Positions 1 to 11,764 of a stretch of 64,000 nucleotides of DNA are shown here, one piece after another. A program made the position numbers and the translations under genes. The DNA lies in NCBI GenBank assembly GCA_003290165.1, contig QNQO01008320.1:62001-126000 (forward strand), in the 5' to 3' direction. Under the pieces are notes generated by a model. That model had not been told where the DNA came from. It was given only the letters and a program-made list of their open reading frames with translations, and made no database searches. How positions within the stretch are numbered: the stretch's first letter is position 1; each line of letters begins with the position of its first letter. This DNA is from Berberis thunbergii (Eukaryota > Streptophyta > Magnoliopsida > Ranunculales > Berberidaceae).

Positions 1-1
1 G

Positions 2-848
2 CGTGATTTTGATGGAATTTTTTATGTGCATGTAAGAAAACCAGCAGAGATCTCCACAGTGCTACAGGTTTGGTTCAAAAGAGCCAAGATGACCTCGCAA
101 ATAGGTGTGTTATATTTCCTTACTCCTATGTTTATCCTATGGAAATTTTGGAAGCAAAGATGTAAGGTTGTCTATGAAGATGTTTCCCCAAATTATGCAT
201 TTGTGATTTTAAATATTAGGCGTAATTTGAGGTTGGCCAATAGCTTTATCATTCCGAAACAAATTAGTCAGAATAAGGCCCTCTGTAAGGGCACTTGGGT
301 TACAGGAGATCCCGGTTAGAAGAAGTTTTGTTAGAATTGTATATTGGATCCCTCCTCCTGCAGATTTTGTGGCGCTTAATGTGGATGGATCCTCTCAAAA
401 AAATAAGGCAACAGGAGGTGTGATTATAAGAGACCCAAGGGGTCATTGTGTGGTGGGAAAGCAATTGTTCTTCGGGGTAGGAACAAACAATAAAGTTGAA
501 GCGTTGGCCCTTGTGGAAGGTTTATGTCTTTGTTCCTCATTGGGGTTGAGAAAAGTAATTGTTCAATCGGATTTGGAACTTGTTTGTGGTTGGTTTAGGG
601 AGACCTTTAAGATTCCGTGGCATTTAGAGAACATTTTCAGAGAAATTAAGTTGATGGCGAAAAAAATGTTGATAGAATGCAAACACATTTATAGAGAGGC
701 TAATGCGGTCGCGGATGCGCTAGCTGATAAAACGCAAAAAGATTGTAGGACTGTCACCTATGGAGCGAATGATTTACCTAGGCGACTGGCAGGGTTGGTT
801 TTGCTCGACAGCTGCCACACGGCTTATGTTCTTCATGAGTATGAATAG
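2..848 (+). pseudogene. LINE A ORF2 C-terminus: linker and RNase H domain
   Basis: This is the C-terminal part of a LINE ORF2 polyprotein; RNase H removes the RNA strand during target-primed reverse transcription. The frame from position 2 matches the linker of LINE C (KPAEIST, LTPMFILW, NIRRNL). A frameshift near 315-330 moves the reading into the frame of 369-848. In that frame all four RNase H acidic positions are visible: NVDGSS, KVEALALVEGL, QSDLE and NAVADALAD. The RNase H part is otherwise open to its stop at 848. Domain identity is secure; expression is not suggested. Confidence 0.88.
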
Positions 849-1897
849 AGGAAGCTTTGTTGTAGCAGCAGTTTATTTTTTCAGGGCTGTTTTCACAAGA
901 TTTGGTGTTGTTGTCGCCAGTTTTTTCTGTTCTGCAATGCGCTGGACAGAGTGCTCTGTCCTGATGCACTCTGTTTCCCTGGATTTGTTGTTGTTTCGGC
1001 TGCTGTGTCCTGGAGAAAACAGTGGAGGTTCAGTCACAGTTTTGGAGTGCCGGGTTGCGGAGCAGCATTTCTATTTGCAGGGCCGGTGGTGCCGAGGATC
1101 TGGACAGGTTTGTTGTCCTGGGAATAACTGGACAGTCTGCATCTGTCACTGTGTTCAGTGCGTTGTGTAGAGCATTTCTGGTGCGGCACGTTTTATTCGT
1201 GCGTTTTGGTGGTCAGCTTGCTTGTTGCAGAGGCTTGGAATGGGGCTGGAATATTCGCTGGCTCTTGGCAATATCTTATTGATGGTAACTTTCTTTTGCA
1301 CTTTGTTATTTATGGTTACAAGTAGCAATTTCAACATGCAAGAATTCTCTTGCAAGTTGCAATTCGCGAGGTGCAAGTGGCAAGTTTGTTATGTTTTCCA
1401 GTTGCAAGTTGTTATGAAAAGTTGTTATGCATGTGGTTATGGGCAATTTGCAGGTTGTTTTAATATGAGCAAGGTGCAATTGGTGCATATTGTTTTTGGG
1501 CAGATTTTGCAATTCGATTAAGGTCTTTTTGACCCTTAATGGTTTTGTTTTATGAGACCGTAGCTTTTGGTGGGTTGACCTAGTTCATGATTAGGTCTTT
1601 TAAGGTCTAAATCTCTATTTGGTTTTAGGCCTTATTAGGCTTCCTCCTCTCCCTGACTGAGGCCTTATTTGGCCTTATCCTTGGTGAGTTAGGTCTAGAA
1701 TTAAAGTTTCCTTTTTGTTATGTTTTGGTAAACAGGCCTTTGCAAGGTCTTTCTTTTGAACTAGGAATATGTTTTCTTCTCTTGGGTAAAATTGTCATGT
1801 ACCCTAGACAAGTTTATAAGATTGTTTCAAGTAATAAAGGTCTGGCCTCCCATAGTTGCCCCTCCCAACTGGAGGCTTTTTTAAAAAAAAAAAAAAA
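849..1897 (+). other. LINE A 3' UTR
   Basis: Non-coding 3' UTR and A tail. Bases 1320-1500 are built from imperfect repeats of a TTGCAAGTT-like word, and short open frames here are by-products. The terminal block shares sequence with the corresponding part of LINE C. Confidence 0.75.
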
Positions 1898-2199
1898 CAT
1901 TCCTGGTAATTTGACACGATTACAACATTTACTTATGTGAAACATCTTACTTCAATTCCCTCACTTATGTTTAAGGGCAGAGGAAGATCAGATCACTGAT
2001 ATTATGAAATCCTAAAAGAGTTTGAATTGATAGGTCGAATATTAGGGGATTCGGGCAGAAAATTGAATACCCATGATTTAAGTATTGCGAGCACTATGTG
2101 ATGATCGGACATCAAGACTCTTATTGCAGGAGGCTAATAGGCCATAAAGGAGATAACTCTGGAGTTCCCTTAGACTGATAAAAAAGACTGATAAAAAAC
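1898..2199. other. Junction between LINE A and LINE B, nothing recognised
   Basis: I see no gene, terminal repeat or RNA here. The 5' limit of LINE B could lie anywhere in this stretch. Confidence 0.5.
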
Positions 2200-4016
2200 C
2201 AATGTCTAAATCGGTACAGCAAATATATGTTCCAGTGGTTAAAAATATGAAGGACATAAAAGATGGTATCAGAACGAGTAGGCAAAGAACAACCTAGGGT
2301 CAGTGATCCCAGAAAGAGAAGAAGGTAAGAAGTCGAAGGGCGAATAATCTTTGGAAATCAAGGTAGCAAATAAATATGAAGCATTAGTTAATGCCCCGAT
2401 GGAAGAGGAATTAGGTTGAGATAACAAGGTTTAGGAAATTCAAGATGAGCAGTTGGTTTGTATTGACGGCAACAATAAAAACCGCCATGAGAATGACAGG
2501 AAAGGGCTGGTGGATGTTGGCTACACGCATAGTGACATCGAGAGAGCAGCCCAATCGGCACTGAAAGCATAATCCATGAACCTTGCTTCAAAGAAGAAAC
2601 TAGAGGTTGGGTATTCAAAGAAAACAAAGTCTGAGGACTCTGCTTCAAAGAAGAAAATACTGGCTGGATCTTCAGAGAAAACAGAGTTTGAGGACTTTGT
2701 ATCTGTGCCATATTCAACTGATTTGGGGGTGGTGGAAGACATCTCTGGTAAACAAGGCAACGTTGCAGGTATGGAGGAAGCAAATGGCATAGAAGAAACA
2801 AATGATTAGGCTTTTTTCGCCAATGTTCTTGTTATAAACTCATTGATGGACGATGATTTTGAGATTGAACACGATTGTGGGAATGGAAGTAAAGATCTTA
2901 ACTGTTGTTCGTAGGGACGACGTGGAGTTGGGTGACAATGGTAAGGTTAGTCAGGACGCCATTGATGCTGATGTTGTAGTGTCGGAGATGCTTGCGAATC
3001 TACTAACAACAGAGCAACAGGGAGCTTCGAGCACTCCCAGGAAGCTGATACAGGCAGATATCATATCGGGGTCTGGTGGTGAAGTTATGGCAGAAGTTAA
3101 GTGGGAGTTGCCTCTATCAAACTTGGATCCGGGTGGGAAATTGAATATGGGGGAGCAGTGTTCTAAAAATCGCTAGGCGCTGGGCGGGCGGCGAGCAGGT
3201 GCCTAGCGCCCAGGGGCCTAGGCGGGCGCCTAGGCGGTGCATGGGCGGTCTTAGGTTTTGTATTATAACTTTAATAATTTACAAAAGTTAAGCATAATAC
3301 ATTATCAATTACATCCAATTTAATGTCAATATATATATGCAAAATTTAAAAACATGAAAAATTAACAATCGTGAACAAAATTTATTAAAACTCAAATGAC
3401 TGAAGTTGGTCATGATGGGTACTTTATATAAATTTGAATTTGTGTATTCTTTTATTTTTCTTCAAATTGCATGAATAACCTCAGTTATGTTTGATAAAAC
3501 CTACATTAGTAAAATTGGTACCGGCAGATCCTTTGAGAATTTCATTAAGTAATCATCCTTCGCTACATTTAGACATATCATCATCAAAACCCGTTCCCGA
3601 GATTTTCTAAAAAAATAATTAAATAGTTTATTTCTAAAAAATAGGAAAGAAAAATAAAATAAGAACACAATCAACCTTATTAAAAAATAAAAAATAAAAA
3701 AAAATAAAAAAATAAAAAAATAAAAAAAAAATAAAAAAAATCTCCTAGACCGCCTAGACCCCGCCCAGACCCGCCTAGACCCGCCCAGACCGCCCAGACT
3801 GCCCAGAACCGCCCAGAAAGCCGCCCAGGCATTAATCTGGGCGGTTTTCCACCTTCTAGCGCCTAGGCGGCCGCCTAGACCGATTTTTAGAACACTGTGG
3901 GGGAGGTCCTTGATAAGGCAATGAGTTTGATTAAGGAAGGATGCAGATTGAAAAAGAAGAAAATAAATATAAACACTTTGGATAGCATCAGTGAAAATAG
4001 TGACGAGGCAAGGTCG
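2200..4016 (+). pseudogene. LINE B ORF1-like protein, broken
   Basis: ORF1 of plant LINEs encodes an RNA-binding protein; this is its hydrophilic C-terminal half. A coding-like stretch (QIYVPVVKNMKDI) starts near 2220. Two frames then follow, 2576-2809 and 2853-3155, rich in Lys, Glu and Ser. The first contains two copies of a ~20-residue repeat beginning ASKKK. The frame from 2853 reads on across the 742-bp hAT MITE: removing the MITE and one TSD copy leaves an open frame to 4016, where a CACTA terminus cuts it. Assignment to ORF1 rests on position before the endonuclease and on composition, because no zinc knuckle is visible. Confidence 0.6.
3156..3897. mobile_element. hAT-type MITE, 742 bp
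   Basis: The 17-bp terminal inverted repeat begins CAGTGTTCTAAAAATCG and is perfect at both ends. It is flanked by the 8-bp target duplication TGGGGGAG (3148-3155 and 3898-3905), which is diagnostic of hAT. Both subterminal regions are GC-rich and built of CCTAGGCG/CGCCTAGG words, while the core is AT-rich. No coding sequence is present. It interrupts the LINE B ORF1-like frame. Confidence 0.95.
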
Positions 4017-4139
4017 CACTACAAGAAATTCGTAAAATAGCGGCGGTTATTTAGCGACGTTTTTGAACAGCAATTGCAGAATAATATTATTTAGCAACGG
4101 TTAAAGTTATTTGCGACTGTTTTTAACCATCGTCATTAA

Positions 4140-6700
4140 TAAAAATTATTTTTAAGCAAAACGTGAAAAAAACCTATCCCTTTTTTTCTCGATCTCTACT
4201 CTCTATCATCCCCACCTCCCCTCCTTGTATGCTCGTCCACCACACACCACCACTATCACCACCTCCCACCACTATTTTTATGATTTGAAACCCGATCAGA
4301 ATCCGACCCACCACCACCAACCCCAATAAAAAAATTTAGCTCTTTAAGCTTCAACTTCTTCAACGCGCGTCCGCTCGCCAGTCGCCTCCGCTAGATCTAG
4401 CCACTGCCGTCTCCTACATGCGTCTTCTTCATCAGGTGAGTATTTACTTCTTCTTCATCGACTCTTTTTCTTCTTCTGTTTTTATGTTCTTCATCTTCAG
4501 GGAAGTGTTCACTCATCAAAATGGGGTATCGACATATGTTCTCTTTCAATTCGAGCGATTTCAGATCCTCTCGGCTACACTCTTGCTTCCCAAGATCAGA
4601 TTTTATCCATATCTCTTATTCTTTTTCTGAATCCCCAATCAATTTTATGTAAAAACAAATTTTGTTGTATTTTCGATTTGGGTTTTTGTTTTGAGGATGA
4701 GGATGATTCCACAACTTAATCATCTGAATCCTCATTAACTGAATCATCCTCAACAAATTTTGTTGTATTTTCGATTTGGGTTTTTGTTTTGTTCTGAATC
4801 CCCAATCAATTTTCTTTTTCTAAGGATGATTCCACACTCAGTAGGCAGAAGAAGGATGCAGAAGCCAATTGGAAGTCTCAGGTATGTATGTTTCAGATTT
4901 GGGTTTGTTTTGTGAAGTGCTTAGGGTCAAATACTTGTATTCTAAAGTGCTTATTAGGTCTTTGACAATTTGTTTTAGAGATCAAATTGATTGGAGTTCT
5001 CGATGTAATCTAAATTTTCATGTTTAAATTGGCTGCAAATTGTGACTTAGGTTGCTAATTGTAGCACCTAGTGAAGGTCAGTCCATATCTACTAATGGGG
5101 TGATTTCATATTTACTTCCCAATGGATCATTTACATACCCACTCACATGAATGGGAGCCTTGATGATTTAGTTCTAGGTGAAGCTGAGTTGTGAAGGGAC
5201 CTTTCAGTAGCAATCACATATTTTTTCGGATAATGATCCCAAGTGGAAAGGCGTTGCTTTGTCCGTGTTTATTAAGGAAGCGGTATGCCTTCTTGTTTTA
5301 CTGATTTAGTGGATTTGTGTTATTGAATTTTTTGTGTTGAGTAGCTTTCTTTAGTACTTTAGGGTTTTATTTTTGTGGTTTTATAGTGTTACTTATATCC
5401 GCAGTTTCTGAAATTAAGTTTTGGTTCTCAAGACTAAAATCTTGCCTTGGGTGTTTAACAAATAATGTCACTTACATATATACTGTTGTGAACTTAAATT
5501 GACTCAATAACAAGATGGATGATGCAAGGACAAACAAAACTAGGAAAGCTATTAGTAACAAATTTAATTTTGACTAAGAAGATGGGGAGTCATTGGGGCA
5601 TCATTGGGGTAGTTCAATATGTTTTTTCATCCCAAGTCTGCATGTGTGGGGGTTTCAAAATCATTTGTCCTTACATTGTCATTTGTTACTAGCTACCACG
5701 GCCATCTTAACCCAACACATAACTATCCACCCATACCTCTTGAATCACAACTATGGCTAATGCAATTTTCAAATTTTTGTGTTACAATTAACAAGCGAAA
5801 GCATTTCTATGGTTTAATGATATGTTGGAAAGAGAAAAGAAGGCCCTCATTGTAATGACGCATTGGAGTACACACACCCTTAACCTCACATCGGTCCACC
5901 TTTTGGAGTTTGAGGTTGAACTCTTCATTGGAGATGTTCTTAATGGTCTTAAAAAACATTGGAGATGCTTTTACTGGTTAAATAACGACATGATCTCAGC
6001 TTGATTTATGTTTTGGTACCACAGCTTGATCTCTGTTTTTGTACCACGTCTTTTAATGCATTTTCTTTGAGGATTCAACAGTGGGTATGAAATGCACAGT
6101 TGAAGTTGACATGTATTCCTTGATGGTTCTAATATTATGATTCTGAAAGAAGAAAATAAATTTAAACTTCTAAGAGAAGAAAACTCAAAAAGAATTGAAG
6201 TATTGTAAAAACCAATGAAGTATTTTACCAAAAAAAAAAAAAAAGGTCTGAAAATTTGTGTCTCAAATGAGAGGTAGTTCTGAATAAATAACTAAGGTTG
6301 AAACCCATAAAAGGTAATATTCAATAGATTAATTGAAGGAAGTTGATGCAGCAAGTTAGTTGGCCTTGGCATCGATGTGATTTTCCAAACAAATTTGATC
6401 ATTTGGAGTGCTTAAAGCAAACTAGCTTTGGTATATATGTTTTAGCTCATGCAGTAGACACGAACAAGCTTTTGCCCTTAAGTTCTAGGTGAAGTTGAGT
6501 CATGTAGATCAGACTATTTATACTCAAGCCAACCTTTTATATAAAAACAAAATCAACAAATTGCAAGCACTCAAAACAAATACTTAAAAACAACGTACAT
6601 ATCCATATCTCCCTTAAGCCCTAGGAACTATATATTCCTTCTCACTTATTCCATCCGGGAAAGATTTTCCCTTTTATTCCATTTGAGAAATATTCAGTTC
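4140..6700. other. Interior of the truncated CACTA, no gene recognised
   Basis: AT-rich sequence with CT-rich 5'-UTR-like stretches near 4190-4500 and a duplicated ~40-base segment (TTTTGTTGTATTTTCGATTTGGG at 4660-4690 and 4757-4785). I see no protein domain, RNA gene or nested element. Confidence 0.5.
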
Positions 6701-6719
6701 ACAAGTAAAGAACGAGCTG

Positions 6720-7388
6720 AGGGTGTTATAGTTCTCGTACACACCAATCATATGGAAGAATGTGCCCATACGAGGTTGGTAGGTGGCATCCAATGGCAAA
6801 TTTCTAACTGGCCTGGCTTACCTTAAGGACTGCAAAAACTTCGTGTCTTAAATCCCAGTTGGAAGTATCACGGTGACAGATTGAAAATAAATGTTCATTG
6901 ATTATTGCATGTGTATTGGGGTCGATAAGAGTTGCTTCATATATTTGAATGGAATCGAAAGAATGGCAAAACGTAACCATGTATGGCAAGAAACCACTGT
7001 CATCTTTGAATTATCTTCTCTGAGTAATGGGTGAACATCAGTAACCATAACAGATGATGAGGATCCATTTGCACTTTCAGAAGCAAGTGCCCTTAAGCTA
7101 CTTTGACCATATATTGCTAATGGAAAGTTAACGAGCTCCTGCAAAGAAGTTGCACACATTTTCTTCTCCCCTGTCACAGGAGGTCCTCGGCAGACCTCCA
7201 CTTATTTGTTGATTAGACAGTCCATATAATTAGTGGAATGAAACATAGATCGGAGACTAGCATATTCCATGGGTATCTTTGAGGAAATTGAATGTGGTAG
7301 GAAGGATCTCGGTGGATAAGAAGGTCTCATATTTGGCAGGTCGAACAATGTTTCATCTTTCATTGTGCGGAAGAATGTTCTAGTCAAT
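6720..7388 (-). pseudogene. BURP-domain protein gene copy, captured and broken
   Basis: BURP proteins are plant cell-wall or secreted proteins (RD22, USP, PG1-beta families) defined by a C-terminal Cys-His pattern. Reading leftward from 7388, I see a start of the domain (RTFFRTMKDETLFDLPNM), the middle motif GEKKMCATSLQELV, a CH pair (VVSCH), a second block TFCHSFDSIQIYEATL, then ICHRDTSNWD and, in a shifted frame, a final ICHWMPPTNLVW. Together these are the spaced CH motifs of the family. It is broken by a stop near 7202 and frameshifts near 6985 and 6800. The N-terminal signal peptide and variable region are absent. It lies inside a CACTA, so it is probably a transduplicated fragment. Confidence 0.8.
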
Positions 7389-7760
7389 TATGAGTCAGGG
7401 GACAAAATCATGCATGCCACACTAAATAACCTGGAAATTTGTGAACAGCAGGCACCATCTTCACGCTCAAAATAGAGCATAACTGAACTAGATCAGCAAC
7501 TGATTGGGCAAAAAAACGAACTGGAACATGCTTCTAGGAACCCCGAAATGGTGCAAGATCGTGATGAAGTTGCAAGTGCACAGGAAATTCAGGCGCGTGG
7601 TGAATGCAACAGGTTAGAGCGTGATGCAGTATCGGATAATGAATTGGATGCAAACACGTCGTATAATAATATGGTTGATCTAGGATATCAATCTGGCGAG
7701 GTTAAGACGAAAGGAAAAAAGAAAAGTTCTAAAACGGACCTGCAGTGGGGACTCGGATAG
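7389..7760 (+). pseudogene. LINE B ORF1 C-terminal fragment
   Basis: Coding-like sequence resumes after the BURP-bearing insertion. One frame runs from about 7389 to 7760, with a single internal TAG near 7476, and encodes a charged Glu/Asp/Gln-rich segment ending in a basic KGKKKSSK patch. The basic tail just before the endonuclease resembles the end of plant LINE ORF1 proteins. No catalytic motif is expected or seen. Confidence 0.5.
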
Positions 7761-7829
7761 TACGGAGAAACATGTCTACCCCAGATGTTAGTAATGATAG
7801 ATAACATCATGTTTTAGAATGCACGGAGA

Positions 7830-8545
7830 GTTGGCAACCGAGTGACCCGTTGTAGACTAAAAAAACTGGTTAAAGAAAACAATGTTAGGCTACATGCAAT
7901 TGCAGAACCTATTATTTAATCTTCAAGACACATGGAGACTGCAGGGAAGGTGAGTCTACCTTGTTTTGCTACGAACGAGGATTATGGCGGTAAGATTTGG
8001 CTCTTCTGGGACAATAACTTACAAGTGGACGTACTATTCTACACAAAATTAATCCACTTTAAGATTAAAATCCTTTTTTCCAATACTATGTTCTTCATTT
8101 CCTTGGTATATGCAAAGTCTTCATTACAGGAGAGGCGAAGTTTATGGGAAGATATGGAACACATTGCAATGGGTTTGAATGAACCATGGATCATTGGTGG
8201 CGACTTTAATGTGATTGTTGAGGGTGGAGAAAAATTAGGTGGGCGCCCTTCTTACCTTTTGGCGATGACAGAATTCACCAGATGTATTTCGAGCCGCGGG
8301 CTTTCTGATTGTGGATTTGAAGGACCCAAATACACATGGTGTAACAATCAAAGAGGGGAGGATAGAACTTGGGCTAAATTGGAACATTTTCTGGGGACTG
8401 CAGATTGAGTAACTGTAATGCAGCACACTCGGGTTGATCATTTACTTAGAGCTTGCTCAAATCATGCACCTTTGTTTCTTTCTTTGCCATTGTCACAAAG
8501 GTCAGGTATGTCTCCTTTCAGATTTCAAAGTATGTGGTTAGCTCA
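7830..8545 (+). pseudogene. LINE B ORF2 apurinic-type endonuclease domain
   Basis: This is the N-terminal endonuclease of ORF2, which nicks target DNA for reverse transcription. Visible blocks are VGNRVTRCRLKKLV, GGKIWLFWDN, FISLVYAKSS, the conserved GGDFNVI, SDCGFEGPKYTWCNN, and HTRVDHLLRACSNHAPLF. The last corresponds to the catalytic SDHxP block, with Asn in place of Asp. One in-frame TGA at 8406-8408 replaces a position that is Trp in related elements. An upstream stop lies near 7918. The domain is cut at 8545 by the CACTA insertion and the frame continues at 16441. Confidence 0.85.
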
Positions 8546-8960
8546 CACTACACCAAAAATACCCATCCGCAACGGTTTGGGACCATGGGGTAACCTATTG
8601 TCACGGCTTAGAGGCCTGGCCATTTGAGGCGTTGCCAAATCATCATTGACGGCTACAAATCGTGGCAACAATTAATACCAACGGTTTTATGTGCGAGGAC
8701 GCTTGATTATTTTCTGCATTTAGCCACGGTTACCAGGCATGGCTAAATGCTCCACGTTCCCTAACCGTGGCAACATATATCAATTATTTTGAATTTTTTT
8801 GGTCTCACAGCCGTTGCAATCATGAAGGACACGGTTTTAAGCCGTTGCAAGCATGAAGGACCACAGTTTTAAGTCGTTGCACACATGAAGGACCACGGTT
8901 GTAAGTCGTTGCAAGTCAAAACAAAATTCAAAAAAAAAATTCTGGTTTGTTACGAGGGTT
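8546..8960. repeat. CACTA left terminal and subterminal repeats
   Basis: Short direct and inverted copies of ACGGTTTTAAGCCGTTGCAAGCATGAAGGACC-like and CCGTGGC words follow the TIR. In CACTA elements such arrays are the binding sites of the TNPA-type protein; that role is inferred from family knowledge. Confidence 0.8.
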
Positions 8961-10499
8961 TGAAACCGTTGCAAATTAATATAATAAAAAAAAATTACAT
9001 TTTTTTGCTGCTGCAGCAAAATCACAGCCCCACACCTGCAAAATCAGTCCTTACTAAGATCGACCAGACACTTGCCATGTGGCGTGTACCCGTGCCTATG
9101 ACACGGCTACCGTGTCATGCCTTCGACACGAATAGGATTCCACAAACTATATGCAAGATAAATACAAAATCAACCGTAAAATGGAATCCTGGAATTGCAT
9201 TCAAATGGAACCGTAAAATGGAACATTGGAATTACACATATGGAGAAAAAAACGTTAAATACACAAACTGGGTTTGTGTTCACACAAGTAAACCCTGAAT
9301 AGGGCTTGGGTAAGTGTTATACCCCGCCCTTGCATCTGTTATGAGTCAAGAGAAACTCTTTCCATTTAAGGCCATACATCCATTGCTCAAGGATTTTCTT
9401 TAATTGATCAAACACACACCAGAATATTATTGAACATCATTAAAAGTGAGTGAGAAGTTCACAATATAGGCCACACTTACCGCAACATGCTGATACCTTG
9501 GCGATTGAGACACTCCTGGAGCAAGAGTCCACTCCCATTGAACATTCCTATGCATCAGCAACCCATAAGCATACGCAAGTGGATGTAAATGTAATCAACC
9601 TATTAGCTATACATAAATCGTAGCAAACCATAAAGCATGCAAATAATGTTTTAATACAAAAATAGTTGCAAATGGAACATATTTTTTCCTACGGGTTTAG
9701 GAAGAACACCTTCTTGATATCTAAAAATCAGCCACAACAAGTAATCTCAAAAAACTTTTAAATGCAAAATAAGAAAAAAAAATTTATAAAAAATAAAAAA
9801 AAAGTGTAAGAAACGAGGTTGGTACAAAGTAGTAATCACAAAACCTGACCTTTGAATCAAACAAGTTCTCAAGACTGTTGGGATACACTTTGATAGATCC
9901 GCTTGACTGGAAGCACCTGAAAGAGTTATGTGCCAAAACAAATTAAAAAGACCAAATGCAAGCAAGCATACAAATAAGCACATTATATACCAAAAAGACA
10001 AAATGACATACAACAAAGTGTGTGGCTATTGATTCACAAATTAACGTTCCTATCCTTAACCGTGCCATGCTTTCTGGTATTATGAAATCAGATTTAAATA
10101 CTGAAATTCATACTATAAACAATCATTGTTCAGCCTGTGTTCCATTTTCTGTTGCCATTGTAGAGTTTGCTGCCATGAAAGACGATATTTGAATTTATTC
10201 AATGCTCTTGCAATAGCTTATGAAAAACAAAGATAAGGAGTCCAACAAAGAAAATGTTTTGGAGTAAGAAAAGAGTCTTATTTATAAAAATAATGTCAAA
10301 ACTGGAAAACCAAGTACAAGTCTAATAGAAAATACAAGCCTTTGCTTTAAAATGGGTCTTTGCTTCATCGTTCCAATTCAAGAGTCCTTCACCCATACTT
10401 TTCAGGTGTATATGCAACACATTAGCTTGTGATTTGGCCATCATTACCTTAAGGAAAACCCAAATTATTATGCAAAAGATATACAATTGTTATGAACTG
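8961..10499. other. CACTA interior, no gene recognised
   Basis: AT-rich sequence between the left subterminal array and the minus-strand transposase-like gene. It would be the 3' flank of that gene. No domain, repeat array or RNA is evident. Confidence 0.5.
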
Positions 10500-11580
10500 A
10501 CTTGCTATTGCTATGTTATGCAGGATAGAAGCAGTCCTATTCAGATTTACTGACAGATTTCAAAGCAATAGATGGTGTGGTCTTTGCAAATTTAGCTTTA
10601 ACTTGTTCCTTAAAAAGAATGAAAAAATAAAATAACACAGGACTCAAATAATATTCAAACAACTACAAAGTAAATTAAGAATTGTGTATAAAAGACATCA
10701 TTGGGCACATACCATATATAGTTCAGCACCATGCGTGGGTTTTCCATCCTTTCCCGTATGAGAAACAATCCATATATCAGCGCATGTGACTGGTTCCCCA
10801 TCAAGGTTCTTCTCAACCTATATACTTGAAAGATTAGTCTCAGCCTATATAGTTAAATGGTTATTATTGTACTAGTAGCTAGAAACTCAATTACCATTTC
10901 ATACTCCACTTCTGCAGCACTCTTTTGGCCACCCCCCCCCCCCCCCATAAATACTTTTAAGCCTTTTTGTTTTTGGTATTTTGGGCTCTAATTGCCTTCG
11001 CTTCAGGGGTGCTCTCATAGCGAACAAACTCCTTCCAATCCTCCTCTCTTACACCATTTGGAACATGCTTCTCTTGTTCCTCAATGGTAGGATACTTATC
11101 CAAATAGTCCTTCCTAAGATCTGCCTTGAACCTTCTAAAATATTTTGGCATTTTCAAATGCACACTCACATAATTTGGGATGTCGTATTCACGCTGCAAA
11201 TAAGCCATTGAGATATAAGTTGACAATAAAATAAAACATTATGAAAATCAATGATGTAAAATCTCACCTTGAGGGCATTCCACACATCCTCTTTGTAGTT
11301 GTCAATAACATGGTGCTAACCCTTGAATTTGATGGGCACAAGTGTTTCAACAAGCCTTCCAATGCGTTTATTGAAATTTCTAGCACCAGGTCCAACTGCT
11401 AAACCATGGACATTGAACTTTATGGTATTTTTAACTTCACTGTCATCATTTGTAGATGTAGTGACAACATTGGTGGAGAGATTGCTGCGAGTACTACCCA
11501 TTTCTATCAATGAAATTATAGACATTAACCATTATCAAACAAAAAGAAATAAGAAACAACTATATACACTACATTTATAG
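10500..11580 (-). pseudogene. CACTA Transposase_24-type (Ptta/En/Spm) protein, broken
   Basis: In the Ptta/En/Spm family this accessory protein binds subterminal repeats. On the minus strand I see an N-terminal exon (near 11525-11290) with GPGARNFNKRIGRLVETLVPIKFKG, then HHVIDNYKEDVWNALK. A second exon (11226-10957) has PKYFRRFKADLRKDYL and EEDWKEFVRYEST, the family hallmark W-x-FV-x-Y. A third (about 10815-10710) has ADIWIVSHTGKDGKP, matching the usual A-E/D-L/I-W-x-x-x-HT-x-K block. A TAG interrupts the first exon at 11318-11320, where Trp is usual. Introns separate the pieces. A 15-base C run (10932-10946) lies just downstream of the second exon. Confidence 0.75.
10932..10946. repeat. Poly-C run
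   Basis: Fifteen consecutive C next to a transposase exon. The length is likely unreliable in the assembly. Confidence 0.9.
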
Positions 11581-11764
11581 ATAGTTTCCTTCCACAACAT
11601 ATCACCACAAATAGATTTTTATAAAGCTGAAGTTGTTATACAGCTACTATGCTAAAATAAAATATGTCTACCATGTAGATCTGTTATTGTTGTGTTCACT
11701 TTTAGTCCTTATTCCAGAATCAGACCAGCACAAGGATGAGGTCAATCCATCCAGCAGACATTTA

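Larger units (their letters stand above)
1..1897 (+). mobile_element. LINE A, L1-type non-LTR retrotransposon, 3' part
   Basis: This is the 3' end of a plant L1-type LINE, cut off by the window start. It holds the end of the zinc-finger/linker region, an RNase H domain, about 1 kb of 3' UTR and a 15-base A tail at 1883-1897. The last ~60 bases before the tail (GGTCTGG, CATAGTTGCCCCTCCC, CTGGAGG) match the end of the minus-strand LINE C that begins at 58096, so A and C belong to one family. The element cannot be active, because a frameshift separates the linker from RNase H. Confidence 0.9.
4017..7388 (+). mobile_element. CACTA element, left terminus only, with captured BURP gene
   Basis: A typical CACTA end (CACTACAAGAAAT) starts exactly where LINE B ORF1 breaks off. 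It is followed by subterminal repeats of a GCGGCGG/TTAGCGACG/AGCAACGG type (4035-4135). I could not find a matching right end (TTGTAGTG plus TSD) before LINE B resumes near 7389, so the right terminus was lost or has decayed. The interior has no transposase but ends with a minus-strand BURP-domain pseudogene. The right limit is inferred from where LINE B sequence restarts. Confidence 0.65.

Noticed and set aside
760..1521. Plus-strand open frames after LINE A RNase H.
   Set aside because: They lie in the 3' UTR, with unusual Cys/Val-rich composition and no conservation with LINE C.
2262..2275. TGGTATCAGAACGAG resembles a tRNA-Met primer-binding site (TGGTATCAGAGC).
   Set aside because: No LTR end lies upstream and no gag or pol follows; it falls inside the coding-like LINE B ORF1 stretch, so it is probably chance.
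3501..4019. A 172-residue minus-strand open frame.
   Set aside because: It crosses the hAT MITE and its TIR, is low in complexity (Phe-rich from an A/T tract) and has no domain.
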